Source: Diphasiastrum complanatum (lineage: Eukaryota; Streptophyta; Lycopodiopsida; Lycopodiales; Lycopodiaceae). Taken from it: a DNA stretch of 64,000 nt. The DNA is taken from positions 48,150,921 to 48,214,920 of the forward strand of contig CM055110.1 of the NCBI GenBank assembly GCA_029204225.1. Direction: 5' to 3'. The position numbers were made by a program, and so were the translations under genes. Below are positions 1 to 11,383 of this stretch, one piece after another (within the stretch, counting starts at the first letter, position 1; the number at the start of each line of letters is the position of its first letter). The notes under the pieces were generated by a model that worked only from the letters and a program-made list of their open reading frames with translations, was not told where the DNA came from and ran no database searches.

Positions 1-239
1 TGGGAAGAGGAAGATTGTTGGTCGGCATTATGGATTTGCTGGCGATACTCATGATGCAGCCGAATTTCTTCAGATGGGTGAGGATAAACTATCGGGGTTG
101 GATCACCACTTGGAGGAACAGCCTGCGGTTGAGTTTTGCTGGGTGCAAGTGTAGGGGCTTGGCATTGGGTTTGTGCCTGAGTCAAGACCCAAGTAGGATG
201 AGCTTCAACTGGTAAAATTTCTACTTGTACTGAATAGAC

Positions 240-1621
240 TAGAGCAGCAGGTTTGGATCGGGATGGGCAGTCCTTCACATGATGTTCAATACCACAATTT
301 TCACAAGCTGGAGAAAAACGGAGTTTATCTGGGCAGTGAATACTAGGATGTTTATTTGCACAGATAAAGCATCCTCGTATTGTGGGTAGTTGATGTGCGG
401 CAAAGACAGCTTGGTTTGGATTGTAAGCTTGGGCATTGGGATCCAGTGGTTGAGCATTAGAATCATAGGTATAATAAACAACCGTTTCAGTAGAGTACTG
501 TGGTTGAGTATTGCCTTCCACATAGTAGGTGGCCGGATCGATGGTATTCGGATCAAGATAATGGACAGCATTCTGTGGGGCAGGTTGGTTAACAACAAAC
601 TATTGACATGGGGATGGGTATTGATTTGGTGCAGGTAGTCGTGGTTGGTAAACCCCTGGTCGTGGCACAGGTTGTTGTGGCGGGTAGGGGCGGTAAGCTC
701 GATAAACAGTGGGTCTGGTGGCTGTTGGGAAATAATTTCGCAGTTGAGGGCATTCATTAGCAGTGTGATGCTATGAGCAGATTGGACACCAGACATTTTC
801 TCTTGCTGAAAAAGATTTCTCAGCAATCTATTTTATGGCAGTTTGGAAATCAGCAGTGAGTTTATCCATATGTGATTGTTGCACTTTTTGCCAGGTTTTC
901 ATTTGATGTATAAGTTCAGAAGACTGAGCAATATTATCAGACTTAGGATGATCCGGATTCTTAGATTTCTTTTCACAATGATCAAAGTCATCATCGGAAC
1001 CTTTGTCTTCTTCACGGATAGCATTGGTCATCACATCTTTAAGTTGATCATAAAGGTCAACTGGTTTGAGTCCATGGCGGATGTTTTTAGGCAATCCAAC
1101 TAAAAATAGTTTTATGGCCATTCGTTCAGTGATATTTTCATCAGCACATTCTACTTTGAGACGTTTAAATGCTCAATGTAGTTTGAAACAGACTCTTCGC
1201 GACGCATCTTGATATGAGTAATTTGAATGAACGGGCTCTGAGTCAGTTTGGATGGTTTGAAACGCTTGATGAGAGCGTCCTTGAGGGTGGTCCAAGAAGC
1301 AAGATCAAGAGTTTCGAGATTCAAGTACCACTCCTTGGCGGTGCCATAGAGTACCATGGAAAATAGACGAAGCTTTTCAGTTTCAGAGGTATCTCCATAA
1401 AAACGGCATGCATTATCAAAGTCTTAGAAAAATCGGACTAAATCAGATTCGCCATCGTACTTTGGTGCATCAATACGTGAAATTCTTCGTTCCATTCGTG
1501 GAGGAGTCGGATTAGAAGATTCAGCACAGTCACGAGACATGATGCAGAATACAGATGAGCAGGCCAGGACTGTACTTGGCAAAAAGGGCAGTTTGCTTGC
1601 AGAATGGATAGTGTAGGACAA
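240..1621 (-). pseudogene. Ty3/gypsy gag remnant
   Basis: Read on the minus strand this is a broken capsid/nucleocapsid gene of a gypsy-type retrotransposon. The block at 1151-1357 has the Retrotrans_gag pattern: an aromatic-rich start (KEWYLNLE), a tryptophan before a conserved LKDALIKRF, then a YIEHL end. A charged linker follows at 828-1121. Cys/His-rich zinc-knuckle-like segments lie at about 260-830, including CFICANKHPSIHC and CENCGIEHHVKDC. Several in-frame stops and frame changes (for example near 770 and 610) separate the pieces, so no full product can be made. A sister copy of the same family lies at 9804-10895 in the same orientation. Protease and pol would lie left of the window. 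Family assignment is from recognised motifs only. Confidence 0.8.
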
Positions 1622-2480
1622 ACACTGGTCTTTTTGATTGTTATAGAATTCACGGACAGGCTGAGAAATCGTGGAGAGGTAGATAAATCTAACTGTAATA
1701 CTCGTAAATTCTGAACAAGTCTTCTGAATGTTAGAATAGTGTTTTTTTGAGATTTTCTAGAAAAATTTGACGTTTCAGAATTCGCGGATAGTACAGGAAA
1801 ATCGTGCTCTGTGAGGGCGAATTCTAAGGCTTGATGACGAATTCTAACAGAGAGGTTTGATTGGCAGATAGGGAATTTAGAGAAAGATGTGATATTCTGT
1901 CAGTAAACGGGCAAAATCTGTGAGATAGAATTCGCGAAGCTGTTGAAGGACTGATCTTAATGAGATCTAGCCTCAGTGAAGTTGACGAATTCTAAGACAG
2001 ATTTTGATTAGGGATTTTGACAGTATAACAGGCTGTTTTCTCAAAATCTGACTGTGATCAAAATTCGTGGAGGTGATAAAATGAAAGGTTAGGTCTGTTA
2101 GGGCTGCAGACAGACTGGCGAATTCTGATATACCTGTTTGGTTGTGAAAAAGGTCACTTGGGTCACTTCTTTTGAAGAAAATGCCCAAGTTGACTCTTTT
2201 GTTGCTTCCCCCCAGTTTGAGAAGTTGCTCCGCAGCTCGTGTAGGACCTGGAGAGACGACGTGTGCTGTTTGTTGGTAGATAGAGATAAGCACACAAAGA
2301 AACATACAAGACGGAAGCAAGAAATAAAAGAAAAAAAGGAGAAGAAGCTAGGTAGAAAAATACTTAAAAAGTGGCAACAACGCCAATGTTGGAAGTATTT
2401 CTAGTTAGTGCGGTGGCTAGATCTACTTACGGATGTAGTATAGGGATGTAGAGATTCGTCCACTTTTTAGGTTTCTACAA
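1622..2480 (-). other. probable 5' leader of the gag remnant
   Basis: No gene is seen. The stretch lies immediately upstream (minus strand) of the gypsy gag and is punctuated by recurring GAATTC/CGAATTC-type words (about 1660-2125). It is best read as untranslated leader or decayed LTR of that element. No convincing PBS or LTR boundary was found. Confidence 0.35.
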
Positions 2481-2485
2481 TAAGA

Positions 2486-2579
2486 GCACTAAGGCTTACC
2501 CAACTAGTGCCCGAAATGGAAATAAACTAATTAGTAACAACAATAAAAATCCTTGCTAAGGCTTACCCAACTAGCAAGG
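2486..2579. repeat. two hairpins with the same loop and different stems
   Basis: Two inverted repeats share the identical 13-nt loop AGGCTTACCCAAC. The first has the stem GCACTA/TAGTGC (2486-2491 with 2505-2510). The second has CCTTGCTA/TAGCAAGG (2551-2558 with 2572-2579). The stems differ but each is fully complementary, which is seen directly. Function is unknown. Confidence 0.7.
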
Positions 2580-3150
2580 TGACTAGACTAATCCTAGATT
2601 AACACCCAAAGGGTAATAAATGAGATTGCAGCTAAAATAAGCAGTAATGAACATGCCACAATAAAACCGATGAAAAGGAGACAAGAGGAGGCCCGAGCAC
2701 CTTCCCTCAAGCTATGCACCTTTCCAAGGGGAACACAAATGAAATAGAATGATAATTTTTCAAAATAGAAAGCAAGATAGCTTAATCTCAAAAGTGTTAT
2801 TTACAATGCAAATACCTCTCCTTTTATGGCAAGGAGGGTCTTCCATAAGTGTCTACTAACTTATGGGACTAATCTGTTCCTAGCCTTTCTAGAACTTCTA
2901 ACTTAAGATTTAGAACTTCAATTTTCTTAACTTAGGACAACTTAAGATAAAATATTTCTAATCTTAAGTTTCCTAAGTCTAAGTTCTAAATCTAAGTTTA
3001 AGCTATTTTATTATTATTTAAGCTTCTACTCATGGACTTACAAAACACATGCCATGGCTTGAAGTTTATTGACAGATACTCATACGTGGTCTTACAAAAC
3101 ACATGCCACGGAGTTTTTTTTTTTTTTATTTTCTCTATGTTAGCACAGTT
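2580..3150. other. no gene seen; A/T-rich spacer with a short direct repeat
   Basis: No coding motif is seen on either strand. The phrase CTTACAAAACACATGCCA occurs twice, near 3038 and 3091, followed by a poly-T run near 3112-3127. The sequence looks like decayed retrotransposon non-coding DNA. Confidence 0.4.
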
Positions 3151-3156
3151 GCTAAC

Positions 3157-3720
3157 ATTTATCTCTGATCCTGAGTACTCATTCAGGGTCCAAAGGTACA
3201 TTGAGGGATAAATCTTCCATATGGGCAACATCTTCTATACATCTAACTATCATTATCATATAAAGTAAATTTACATGACACACTGGATGAGCAAATGACC
3301 GAGCCCAAAAATTAAGTTTAAAAGGTAACAAATTAATCATTTAACTTTCACTTTTACCTAGAAAATCAATCTTTAGTCTAACTTCAATATCAAATAAGTA
3401 CTTAGAGATGGAATAATTCACAAACTATCTATCTCTACATTGAAATACTGTATTGACCTTTAGAAGTACACTAAGTGACAAATTTTCCTATTGGGTTTGA
3501 TTCTCTCCAATCTAATAACATCACCTTCATGTGCACTCAATTTACATGAATCATTGGGTGAGGTCTCATTAGAGATCGATATTCAAAAGTTAAAGATCCA
3601 AAACAATTATAGTATAAAACTATCCACAATTACTTGTAGACTTGTCATAAATTGTTCTTGGTACAAATACACTTAGAATTTTTTCAGAAACTAAGGTACA
3701 AAACTCATCCCATCAAAATC
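3157..3720 (-). pseudogene. degraded gypsy chromodomain-region fossils
   Basis: Nucleotide phrases here, such as GGTCCAAAGGTACATTGAG and GATAAATCTTCCA near 3187-3220, match the region encoding the integrase C-terminus/chromodomain linker of the better-preserved minus-strand gypsy at 14006-14260 and 22287-22634. A second, weaker echo lies at about 3455-3560 (AAGTACACTAAGTGA, ATCACCTTCATGTG). No reading frame survives. This is inferred from sequence similarity judged by eye within the window. Confidence 0.4.
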
Positions 3721-3952
3721 TCTTAGGATTTTTGTCAAGATAAAAATGACTTTAACTCAGTCATATCCCAGATACTCTCTTGAGTTAAGTGCTCTATTCC
3801 TAGCATCCCATGCCTGAAAATAACAACCATTCAATCTTGATAGACTTTACTGCTCCTAATTAACCGGAGATTTTAGGCTGAAAAACAGTACACAAGCATT
3901 CCTTAACTACAATCTGCAAAGGTAAGCAAATTCCTCATAAGTAAAAAATTAC

Positions 3953-4674
3953 TTAATGAAATGCTCGTGAGATCCACACAATCTCAAATATGTACACAAA
4001 TTTAGCATCCATTTGATCTTGCCCTTTAGACCACTTGCTTTTGGTTTTGCCCTTTGTGAACATAGCATCCTCTTGAAGTGTCGATGTAGATCCACCTCTT
4101 GCTTGAAGCCTATATTCCTCACTAATCAAGATCTCTTGAAGGTCCATCAAACTTGGCAAAGTCTTTTGAATAGCAATACTTTGAACAATGTTAGCATGAG
4201 CATCCAACAAGCCATTAAAAATCACTTGAATAAGCTCTCCTTCCTTAATGCTTTCATCTATGCAAGCTAACTCATCATTCAATGCTTTCATTCCAAAAAA
4301 AAAGTACTTGGACTTTCTTCATTCTTTTGCAAACAAGAGAATATTTGCCTTCTTGGAGTCAACACTCTAGAAGTAGACTTGGATTCATAAAGCTTCTTCA
4401 ATGAATTCCAAGCTTCCAAAGATGATGTGCACTTACCAACTTCCTTGAGAAGTTCATTGGTAACATTCATCTTTATCATGTGTAGAGCCTTCTTGGCCCT
4501 CTTGTCATACCTCAATTGAACTTGTTGTGTTTTTGGTCTCTCCTCCAAGACTACAGCAATATCCAAAACATCATTCATCTCAAGAAGTGACTTCATCCTC
4601 ACTTTCCACAATGAATAGTTACTTGAGGTAAGCCTATCATTGGCTTCCAACATGACTCCAATTGAGGTTGCCAT
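3953..4674 (-). pseudogene. Ty1/copia gag (UBN2-type), truncated
   Basis: Minus-strand copia capsid gene in two frames: 4674-4288 and 4291-3953. It starts with a hydrophobic MLEANDRL followed by NYSLWKVRM, the typical copia Gag opening, then the conserved KMNVTNELLKEVGKC and the LACIDESIKEGELIQ segment. It closely resembles the Gag half of the intact element at 18039-21113, so it is the same family. The frame shifts near 4288, and the sequence ends before the zinc knuckle. Its own PBS and 5' LTR lie just upstream at 5262-5782, so this is the 5' end of an element whose remainder is lost. The 4675-5261 stretch between gag and PBS is untranslated leader with no gene. Confidence 0.85.
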
Positions 4675-5261
4675 GTAGCAATGACCTAATCTTCTCTTTC
4701 AACCTGCTTCAATGCACAAAGCACTCCTTTGAACAACAACAAATGCTTTCAAAAGAAATCACCAAGATTTGAAACTATCTCACAAATTCTCTTCTAGCAC
4801 TTATCCAAGCAAATCAACACATAGAATCATGGAATCTTGATCAACCTATGATCTATTCTCAATATAATGACTTTTGCTACTCCCTAAGATTGAAATACAC
4901 TCAAATGAAGTCCAGCAACCTCACTATCTAGAGATCCAATCAAAATTAGGGTTTTGACAAAATCACAAAAAATTGACTATTCCAAATCTACATGCAAATG
5001 CTGAAAATTTGATATGCAATCTATAAGCCACCACTTAGGCTGAACCAATGATCCAAAAATTGGCCAAATCCAGTATGTGAATTCAAAAACTGAAGCTGAA
5101 CAGGTATATTGACCTATTTAGTGTTTTGATCTACAAAAGATCCAATCTACAAAAGCAAAAAATCCGATTTTGGTGTAGAATCCTCTCTAGCATGCTCTAG
5201 ACTTGATATCTTCACCAAATCATTGATAGATCTGATTTCCTTCTTCATAACCTGAAACACA

Positions 5262-5274
5262 AGCTCTGATACCA
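5262..5274 (-). promoter_or_regulatory. tRNA-iMet primer binding site
   Basis: The minus strand reads TGGTATCAGAGCT directly after an LTR ending in ACA. This matches the usual plant copia primer site complementary to initiator methionine tRNA. It fixes the 5' LTR boundary of the minus-strand copia whose gag is at 3953-4674. Confidence 0.85.
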
Positions 5275-5782
5275 TGTGAAAGATTTCAGATCCTTAAGAT
5301 CTAATCTACTTGAATGATCTTTGGTTAGAAAGAGAAATACACTACCAATCTCACCAATGTAGAAAAATCAGCATCTACACACAATTTGAGATGCAAACAC
5401 TAATAGAACTTGATCAAACTTGAATGAAATGATTATGTACTGTTGCTGTCCGTACAAAACCAGCAAGCTACTGTATTTCACACGTGTGGATCCAAAAATA
5501 ACAAATATAGATCATTCTACACATAGAATTGCAAGCAATCGCCAAGATAGTGCACCAATGGATAGTAGAACCCAAGAGAACCATGTATAAGCATGAAATG
5601 AGATAGATAAGAGAGAAGATGACTCTCTCCACGAGTTACATCCTTTTATATCATGTTCAAACCCTATTTGGCCACTTGGCTTTCCCACCAAAATGCTAAC
5701 CCTACCAATTTTGGGTCTAGATTCAATGTACCCAACTTATTCAAATTGAATCTACTCAAACTTGCATTCTATCTTTCCCACA
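5275..5782 (-). repeat. 5' LTR of the minus-strand copia
   Basis: On the plus strand this runs from TGTGAAAGATTTC to a TTTCCCACA end, giving TG...CA termini. The inner edge is secured by the adjoining PBS; the outer edge is a guess from the termini. It carries the G-box-containing motif TTTCACACGTGTG at 5476-5488, shared with the U3 of the intact element at 16219. No 3' partner is in the window, so no target duplication can be tested. Confidence 0.6.
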
Positions 5783-6216
5783 CTTTCAAAAAGTGTTTAT
5801 TCGAATGAAATTTAGACTAATGAACTTTGAAAAGTCAACTTCTAAGTCTAAAACAAGTTTTGGCCTCAATATGCCAAATGTGGAAATATTGCAAAATATG
5901 ATGAAACTAGTTGAATCTTTGCTCTTTGTAGGGTTAATGTAGGGTTAACATTAAGAAGTGTACCATGTGGGTCCACAGTCTACTATTTGAATCTGCCATG
6001 TCATATGGACCATCCCACCTCATTTGTCACACTTTTATTGGTACACATGGCATCATTAACACTAATTATAATTAGCGAAGATGCCCTTTTCTAGTTCAAA
6101 AAAAGCCCTAATGCACCAAGGAGATTAGTCGACCACTACCTTCGTGCAGTAGTAGGATCGTTCCGATCTGATTGCTTGACCTGTTTGTCTAATCCACGAT
6201 TACATTTTCCCTGACA
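5783..6216 (+). repeat. putative LTR end of a plus-strand copia
   Basis: No gene is seen. The right edge ends in CTGACA directly before a PBS-like TGGTATTAGAGCT at 6217-6229 (one change from the standard site), so the right part is a 5' LTR. The left edge is not determined; a duplicated TGTAGGGTTAA phrase near 5927-5945 may mark it. Confidence 0.5.
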
Positions 6217-6427
6217 TGGTATTAGAGCTTATCCGATTTTTTAATTTGACACTTACATTGTATCATAGGTGGTTTTATGTTAGAGCTAATTTTATAGCTT
6301 AATAAGATTCTCACATAATCTGATTCTATTAGTAGATAGAGTAATTGCTTTCTTGTTCTATAAATTGCATTAGATTTTCATTCTTAAGTCACTGATAGTT
6401 ATTACTATCACTTAGACTAACTTCCAC

Positions 6428-7120
6428 ATGGATTCCCAAGGGAAAGCCAATCTCATCATGGACAAGCTCGATGGATCCAATTACCATCTGTGAAAATTTA
6501 AGATGAAAATTGTGCTAATGGCTAAGGAGTTGTATGATGTTGTCATAGGTGCAGAGGCAAGACCCAAAGAAGATGACACTGCAATCTCCTAATGAAAGCT
6601 GAAGAATGGAAAGGCTTTCCCGTCGATCAAGGCTCAACACATCAGACACACAAATTGGCCATGTGTCTGAAGCTCAGACCCCCAAGGAAGTCTGGGACAT
6701 CTAATTGAGCACCCTATACAAAGTATGTGACTTAGCTTCCAAGATACATCTCAAGAAAAAATTCTTCTCCCTCAAGATGACAACTGGTGATTCCCTACAG
6801 AATCACATCAACTAGTTCAAGAATTTGCTGAATCAAATGGCCAATGTGAGATTAGTCATAGACGATCAAGACACAATAATGACATTGCTTTCAAGCTTGC
6901 CAAGTTCATATGACAGCTAGGTGATGATCAGCATGACACACCCAGAATTGACTCTTTCAAGAGTTATTGCAACATTGCTGCATGAAGACACCAGAAGCAA
7001 CGAATCTTCCAGTTCCTCAACTATTGACTCTCATGTCTTATACACCAACAGAAGCTCGACTAAGTAGAAGAAGAAAGGCCCAAAGCAATCAAAGCAAAAC
7101 CAGAAGCCTGACACAACATC
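6428..7120 (+). pseudogene. decayed copia gag
   Basis: Starting at ATG 6428 the reading recalls copia Gag: KLDGSNYHL, a stop, KFKMKIVLMAKELYDVV, and later THPELTLSRVI and DSHVLYTN. It is the same family as the better-preserved minus-strand copy at 28760-29587. Multiple in-frame stops (for example TGA in the NYHL region and TAA/TGA near 6588) and frame changes show it is dead. It sits in correct order after the LTR end and PBS at 6216-6229. The gag decays into the palindrome array at 7136. Confidence 0.75.
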
Positions 7121-7135
7121 AAGAGTAGTCGAACC

Positions 7136-7290
7136 CGACTATATGTTCACGCTAGCAGCGTCGCACATAAAGTCGATTTCAATCTGGAAATTGACCATAT
7201 GTTCGACGCTGCTAGCGTTGAACATATAGTCGAATAGATTCTGGAAATCGACTATACGTTCGACGCTGCTAGCATCGAATATATAGTCGA
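7136..7290. repeat. three near-palindromes in tandem, 57-bp period
   Basis: Three copies of a roughly 41-nt near-palindrome, centred near 7156, 7212 and 7269, with arms of the type CGACTATATGTTCGACGCT and a GCTAGC core. They are separated by 14-17-nt spacers that share the word TCTGGAAAT. The second and third copies are the most symmetric. Each could fold into a long hairpin on either strand. Copy number and spacing are seen directly; function is unknown. Confidence 0.8.
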
Positions 7291-7600
7291 TGTATAGAAC
7301 TTAATAGAGGCAGTCTAGAAAACAAACTGGGTCACGCAGTGTAGGTATTCTCAGAATGTTGTGGCGAATCAACTTTTCTTGAATTGTTATTTCAAATCAA
7401 TGAGGTGTTCTCACAATTTGGGCGAAGATTCTACATTTTAAAGAATGCGCCTACCAGTGGAATGGAAGAACGAGGAAAGGAAAAAGTTGAAGATACATCA
7501 GGTACTTGCATATATCTATAATCATTGTCTCGCATCTAGCACTTTCATATGAAATTTTACGAGATAGGGATTTCCTTACAGACATCGGATTTTCCTTACA
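7291..7600. other. no gene seen
   Basis: Non-coding by inspection. A phrase resembling the gypsy 3' region at 26.6-26.9 kb (TTTGGGCGAAG) occurs near 7419, suggesting retrotransposon debris. Confidence 0.35.
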
Positions 7601-7623
7601 CATATAAGTCATACCGTAAGTAT

Positions 7624-7695
7624 GGGGGCGATGCCCCCGAACTCCCACCAGGGCGCAATGCCTCTGGACCCCATCCAGAGGGGGCAATTCCCCCC
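7624..7695. repeat. GC-rich cluster of three hairpins
   Basis: In an otherwise AT-rich neighbourhood three consecutive hairpins appear: GGGGGC-GAT-GCCCCC (7624-7638), CTCTGGA-CCCCA-TCCAGAG (7662-7680) and GGGGG-CAATT-CCCCC (about 7680-7694). Similar G/C-box runs occur in plant retrotransposon non-coding regions, but I cannot assign this one. Confidence 0.6.
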
Positions 7696-7930
7696 GGATT
7701 AGATACCCAACTGCTCTTATGCCTTCTCCTCATAATGGGGGCCTTATAGTGTGAGCTAGTCAGAACCATGCAGTACCAGAGGGTGGAGCATTCTAATAAT
7801 TTTTTAACTAGATGTGTAGTTAAGACAATCAAAAGTTTCTCGTTTTGTACTTATGTTGGTAGGCATGTTTTTTGTTTAAGTTTTTTACACATTTTATAAA
7901 AGTATCAATTTTCTTTTTATGGAGTAGATC

Positions 7931-8098
7931 ATGGAGCAAATGGTGCGCATGATTGATCATTTGAGAAAATTAGAGAGGATGCTGTCAGACGGGTTGTGAC
8001 CATGGTTCCTTGCCCATGTGCCAATTGTAGAGGCCTGGGATTTATGTCCCTTGATGTAATTAAAAAGCATTTGTTGAGAAGAAACTGGTCAACATAAA
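7931..8098 (+). pseudogene. possible CACTA transposase-associated domain fragment
   Basis: One plus-strand frame reads VPCPCANCRG followed by SLDVIKKHLLRRNW at about 8002-8091. The paired CPCxxC with a downstream KKHLL resembles the small zinc-binding transposase-associated domain at the N-terminus of plant CACTA/EnSpm transposases. The frame contains a stop upstream (near 7951) and ends at a stop near 8095, and no transposase catalytic region follows. It could also be a chance resemblance or a host-gene fragment. Confidence 0.35.
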
Positions 8099-8099
8099 A

Positions 8100-9420
8100 A
8101 AAAAAACAGAGGATAATGCAAAGATATTATACTTAACTATGCATTATTAATGTACTAAAAACATGGTATGTTATTGATTTTAGAAAGTAAGCATTTGATT
8201 TTGATGGCTGTTGACAGATCCCCTGCTCCAGAGGACCTTTTTTTTACTTCGATTCTTTTTGGCCACTTTTTCAGAACCGTTTCTTTCCTGTTACCCGGCT
8301 CAAAGGCATTCGTTAGATGGTTTCTTGATTTTATGATGCCAAACCAGGCAGAAGGAAACAGGTAGACATTGTAGTATAGATTTTATGTCCTTGTCAAAGG
8401 ACTACTACATCACTCTTGAATGCACTTACATTCTACATAGGATGCAAGCCTAGAACGCTCATTCACAGATCAACATGTAAACCAATGAACGTTCAGTAGT
8501 TTCTACTACTACTTACTCTAAAAGCAGATTGAAATCAGATCCTACACTACACTGAACTGAGCTACATTTGCATAAACTGATAAACAAGAAACAAGAACTA
8601 AACTACAATATGTTAGAAGTCCAAGAATCAAGAAACCAACCAGTCTATTGATTCTTGGACATCCCAAGAACATCAAAAACTGGATTGTATAGAGATATGC
8701 AAGAATCACACCACAGATCCAGCCTATTTAGTTTACTTGAATGCTGGCTCCTACATTAATCCACAAGAAAACATGAAATCTAATCCACTCTACAGTCCAC
8801 AACCACACACAAATGGAGGGAAGGGCAAGATCATAAATGCATCACTCAAGAAACAAGCATGATCAAGGAGCTCTATGGTTGCACCAAACTTGTGAAGGCT
8901 CTTCTCATTTCAGCATGGAGTTGATGCAAATCACAAAAAGCTCCTCTACACAAAGAGGGAGTCTCTTCAATAAGCAAGAGAGCTTCTTAGGTGGCATCCT
9001 ACTGGAATTTCCACATTTCACAAATTACAAGTGGAATAATGCTCTCCACTAGAGGTCACCATCAAAAGGTGGCTCACTCTACTTTCTTTAAGAGGGGTCT
9101 ACTTGCATTTATAGATGCTCTACAGAAGACTCTTGTGCAATAGCTATTTCTCATGCAAAAATCAATCATGCACTAGAAATGAAGAGCAACAAGGAAATAA
9201 ACAAACTGTACAGAGAGTGAGAACTGTAGTGCACTTGTCTAACAAAACTTGCATTCATCAACATTGATAATGTACCTTGACAAATGCAATATTCCTTTTG
9301 TTTTGCAGAGTAATGTGACTTACTCTGACATGCCCTTGTAAAAACAAGGCAGGGTTGGTGACACAAAAATCTACCATCATTGATAGCAGATGTTGTAAGA
9401 TATAGCTTGAGATGCAGTTA
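8100..9420. other. no recognisable gene
   Basis: AT-rich sequence with no motif I can name on either strand. Open stretches are short and do not look like known proteins. Probably decayed retrotransposon LTR or leader sequence. Confidence 0.4.
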
Positions 9421-9803
9421 TGGTTGAGGTACTATGTCCTAAGGACCTCTCTGAACAAGAGATTCAGAACCGAATCTCTATCTGGATTTCCGAATCCAAG
9501 AAATATTGTGTATTGGCACATTGGAAATCTTATCAACTTGTGGAAAGACAAATAGATTTGAGTTGCAGAAGGGGAGGAAGACTGTCACTTTTCTATGCAG
9601 GTTGCTCTTGGTTGGACATTGTAGCAGATGACGGAATATCGGTTTCACTTTCTTTTGACAAGGACTCATTTCAGATTGTCTTTTTGCATTATGGCATTGG
9701 CGTATTGTGCGGTGTTGTAGAAGTTTGCAAGAAGCTTCTCGGTTGGGCAAAGGGTTTAACTGTTGTGTTGCTATGGTGCTCATGTTGTGTTGTCGTGAGG
9801 ATC

Positions 9804-10895
9804 CTATTGTGATTCATAACTAACGTGACGGGCAGGTAGGATCTTGGTCGGTTGTCTCGGGCAGTCTTTGAAACAGTGTTTTCTGATACAGCCAGGACAC
9901 TCAGCATGGTACTTGGTCTTGACTGGACAATCAACCATGAAGTGGCCAGTTTCTCCACAGATGAAACATCTGGTGTGCAATGGCCCTTGTATGACGGCAT
10001 AGCCATCTTGTATGGCTAATGGTTCTGGACTTTCTGATGGATAGTCATGATAAGTCAAGGCATGTCCAGACTATGATGGGTGTTCTTCATAGTGTTGGAC
10101 TTGTTGCGCTTGGATAGATCGATATGAAGAACAAGCATCAACATGATGCGTAGCCCAGCAGTGTGGACACCATATTGTTTTTCGTCTATAAGGTACCTGT
10201 GCAGGGTTTGGTTGACCAGGCATACTGCTTTGGATAGACTTCAAGGTAGTTTGAAACTCATTTTTGAGTTTCTCCATCTGTAGTTGATGTTGCTTATTAA
10301 GCAACTTCAACTGGGATTTCCAAAGCTGATCTCGAGTGTCCTCAATCAGCTTTGACTCATGGACATGAGCACGTGGTGCTCGCCTTTACCTAGATTCGTC
10401 AACATCTGATCCTTCGTCTTCTTCCTTGATGGCATCAGACATAGCTAACTTTAGACTCGTGTATTCATCATTGGATTTAAGCTCGCGTCTAATCCATCTT
10501 GGAAGGCCGACTAAAAACCAGATGATGAGCATCTGTTCGGAGGGCTATTCTTGTACTTGACTTTTGAGACGTTTGAAATGCTCGATATAGTCTCGTACGC
10601 GTTTGTCTTTTGTCATTTTGATGTTACTCAATTTGACAAAAGGACTCTCTACCAAGCGAAAGGGCTTAAAATGCTTGATAAAGGATTCTTTTAAAATTGA
10701 CCAGTCTGTCTTTTCGTCACGATCAAGGTTGAAAAACCAATCACATGCTTTAGCGATCATGGTCATTGAAAACAATTGGACCATAGCATCGGAAAATGTT
10801 TCACCATACACATCACATGCATTCTCAAAGATTTGCAAAAATCTTTGAGGGTCCGAAGTACCGTCGAACTTTGGTAGGTCTAGGTTCTTGTCCAT
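9804..10895 (-). pseudogene. Ty3/gypsy gag, second copy of the family at 240-1621
   Basis: Minus-strand gypsy Gag. 10895-10545 reads LPKFDGTSDPQRFL, then a tryptophan-rich capsid core (KACDWFFNLD, DWSILKESFIKHFKPF) and RDYIEHFKRLK, matching Retrotrans_gag. After a linker and a frame change come Cys/His clusters at 10071-10310 (WCPHCWATHHVDAC) and 9804-10058 (CFICGETGHFMVDC, CPGCIRKHCFKDC), the nucleocapsid zinc knuckles. Stops at about 10542 and between 10058 and 10071 break the gene. Nothing beyond the knuckles (protease, RT) is recognisable down to 9420. The neighbouring minisatellite lies on its 5' side. Confidence 0.8.
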
Positions 10896-11383
10896 CGAAC
10901 GGGCTTGTGGATGGCTCTTGGAGTTCGGCTCTCATTCAGTAGAAACTATGACGTCAGATGTGAGGAGGGTGGGTGACGATGGTGGTAAGGGTAAGGTGAT
11001 CATTCCAGGGCAGATGGTGGTGGAATGCGGTGGTTACGTCTGTGGACGAATGGGTGTTGGTTGTTGTTCTATGCGGAGGTAGGGAGGGGAGTTATGTGCG
11101 GTGGATTATGGTGGATGTGGTGATGACGATAGACGTTGAGCGGCTGTGGCTATTGCTATGGCTAAAGGCGGTTGTTACATCTGGATGTGGTCGTTACGGT
11201 CCAATGCATATGTAGGCTTGTGTAGTTGGTTTGATGTATTCGTTATGGCATTGCAGATAGATAGATAGATTGTTAGAAAAATTGGCGATGCAAGCCGTGT
11301 ATTTGAGATACATCGTGCTCGTCAGTCCGGAACATCGTTGGAAAGGTCTGTCATTTAGCGTGGATCTGGGCCGGTGGAAGCAG
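10896..11383. other. G-rich spacer between gag and minisatellite
   Basis: No gene seen. The plus strand is rich in GGTGGTTACGTCTG-like words (10990-11200), possibly degenerate repeats. It lies where the 5' leader of the minus-strand gypsy gag would be. Confidence 0.35.

Noticed and set aside
275-826. 183-codon minus-strand open frame as an independent gene
   Set aside because: The zinc-knuckle signature is in an adjacent frame, so this frame is the shadow of the broken gypsy gag.
7136-7290. Regular palindromic repeats with spacers resembling a CRISPR array
   Set aside because: The context is a plant genome with retrotransposon debris. There are only three units, the spacers are related to one another, and no cas gene is present.
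9420-9812. 130-codon plus-strand open frame
   Set aside because: It shows no recognisable domain and lies opposite the decayed downstream part of a minus-strand gypsy gag; probably chance.
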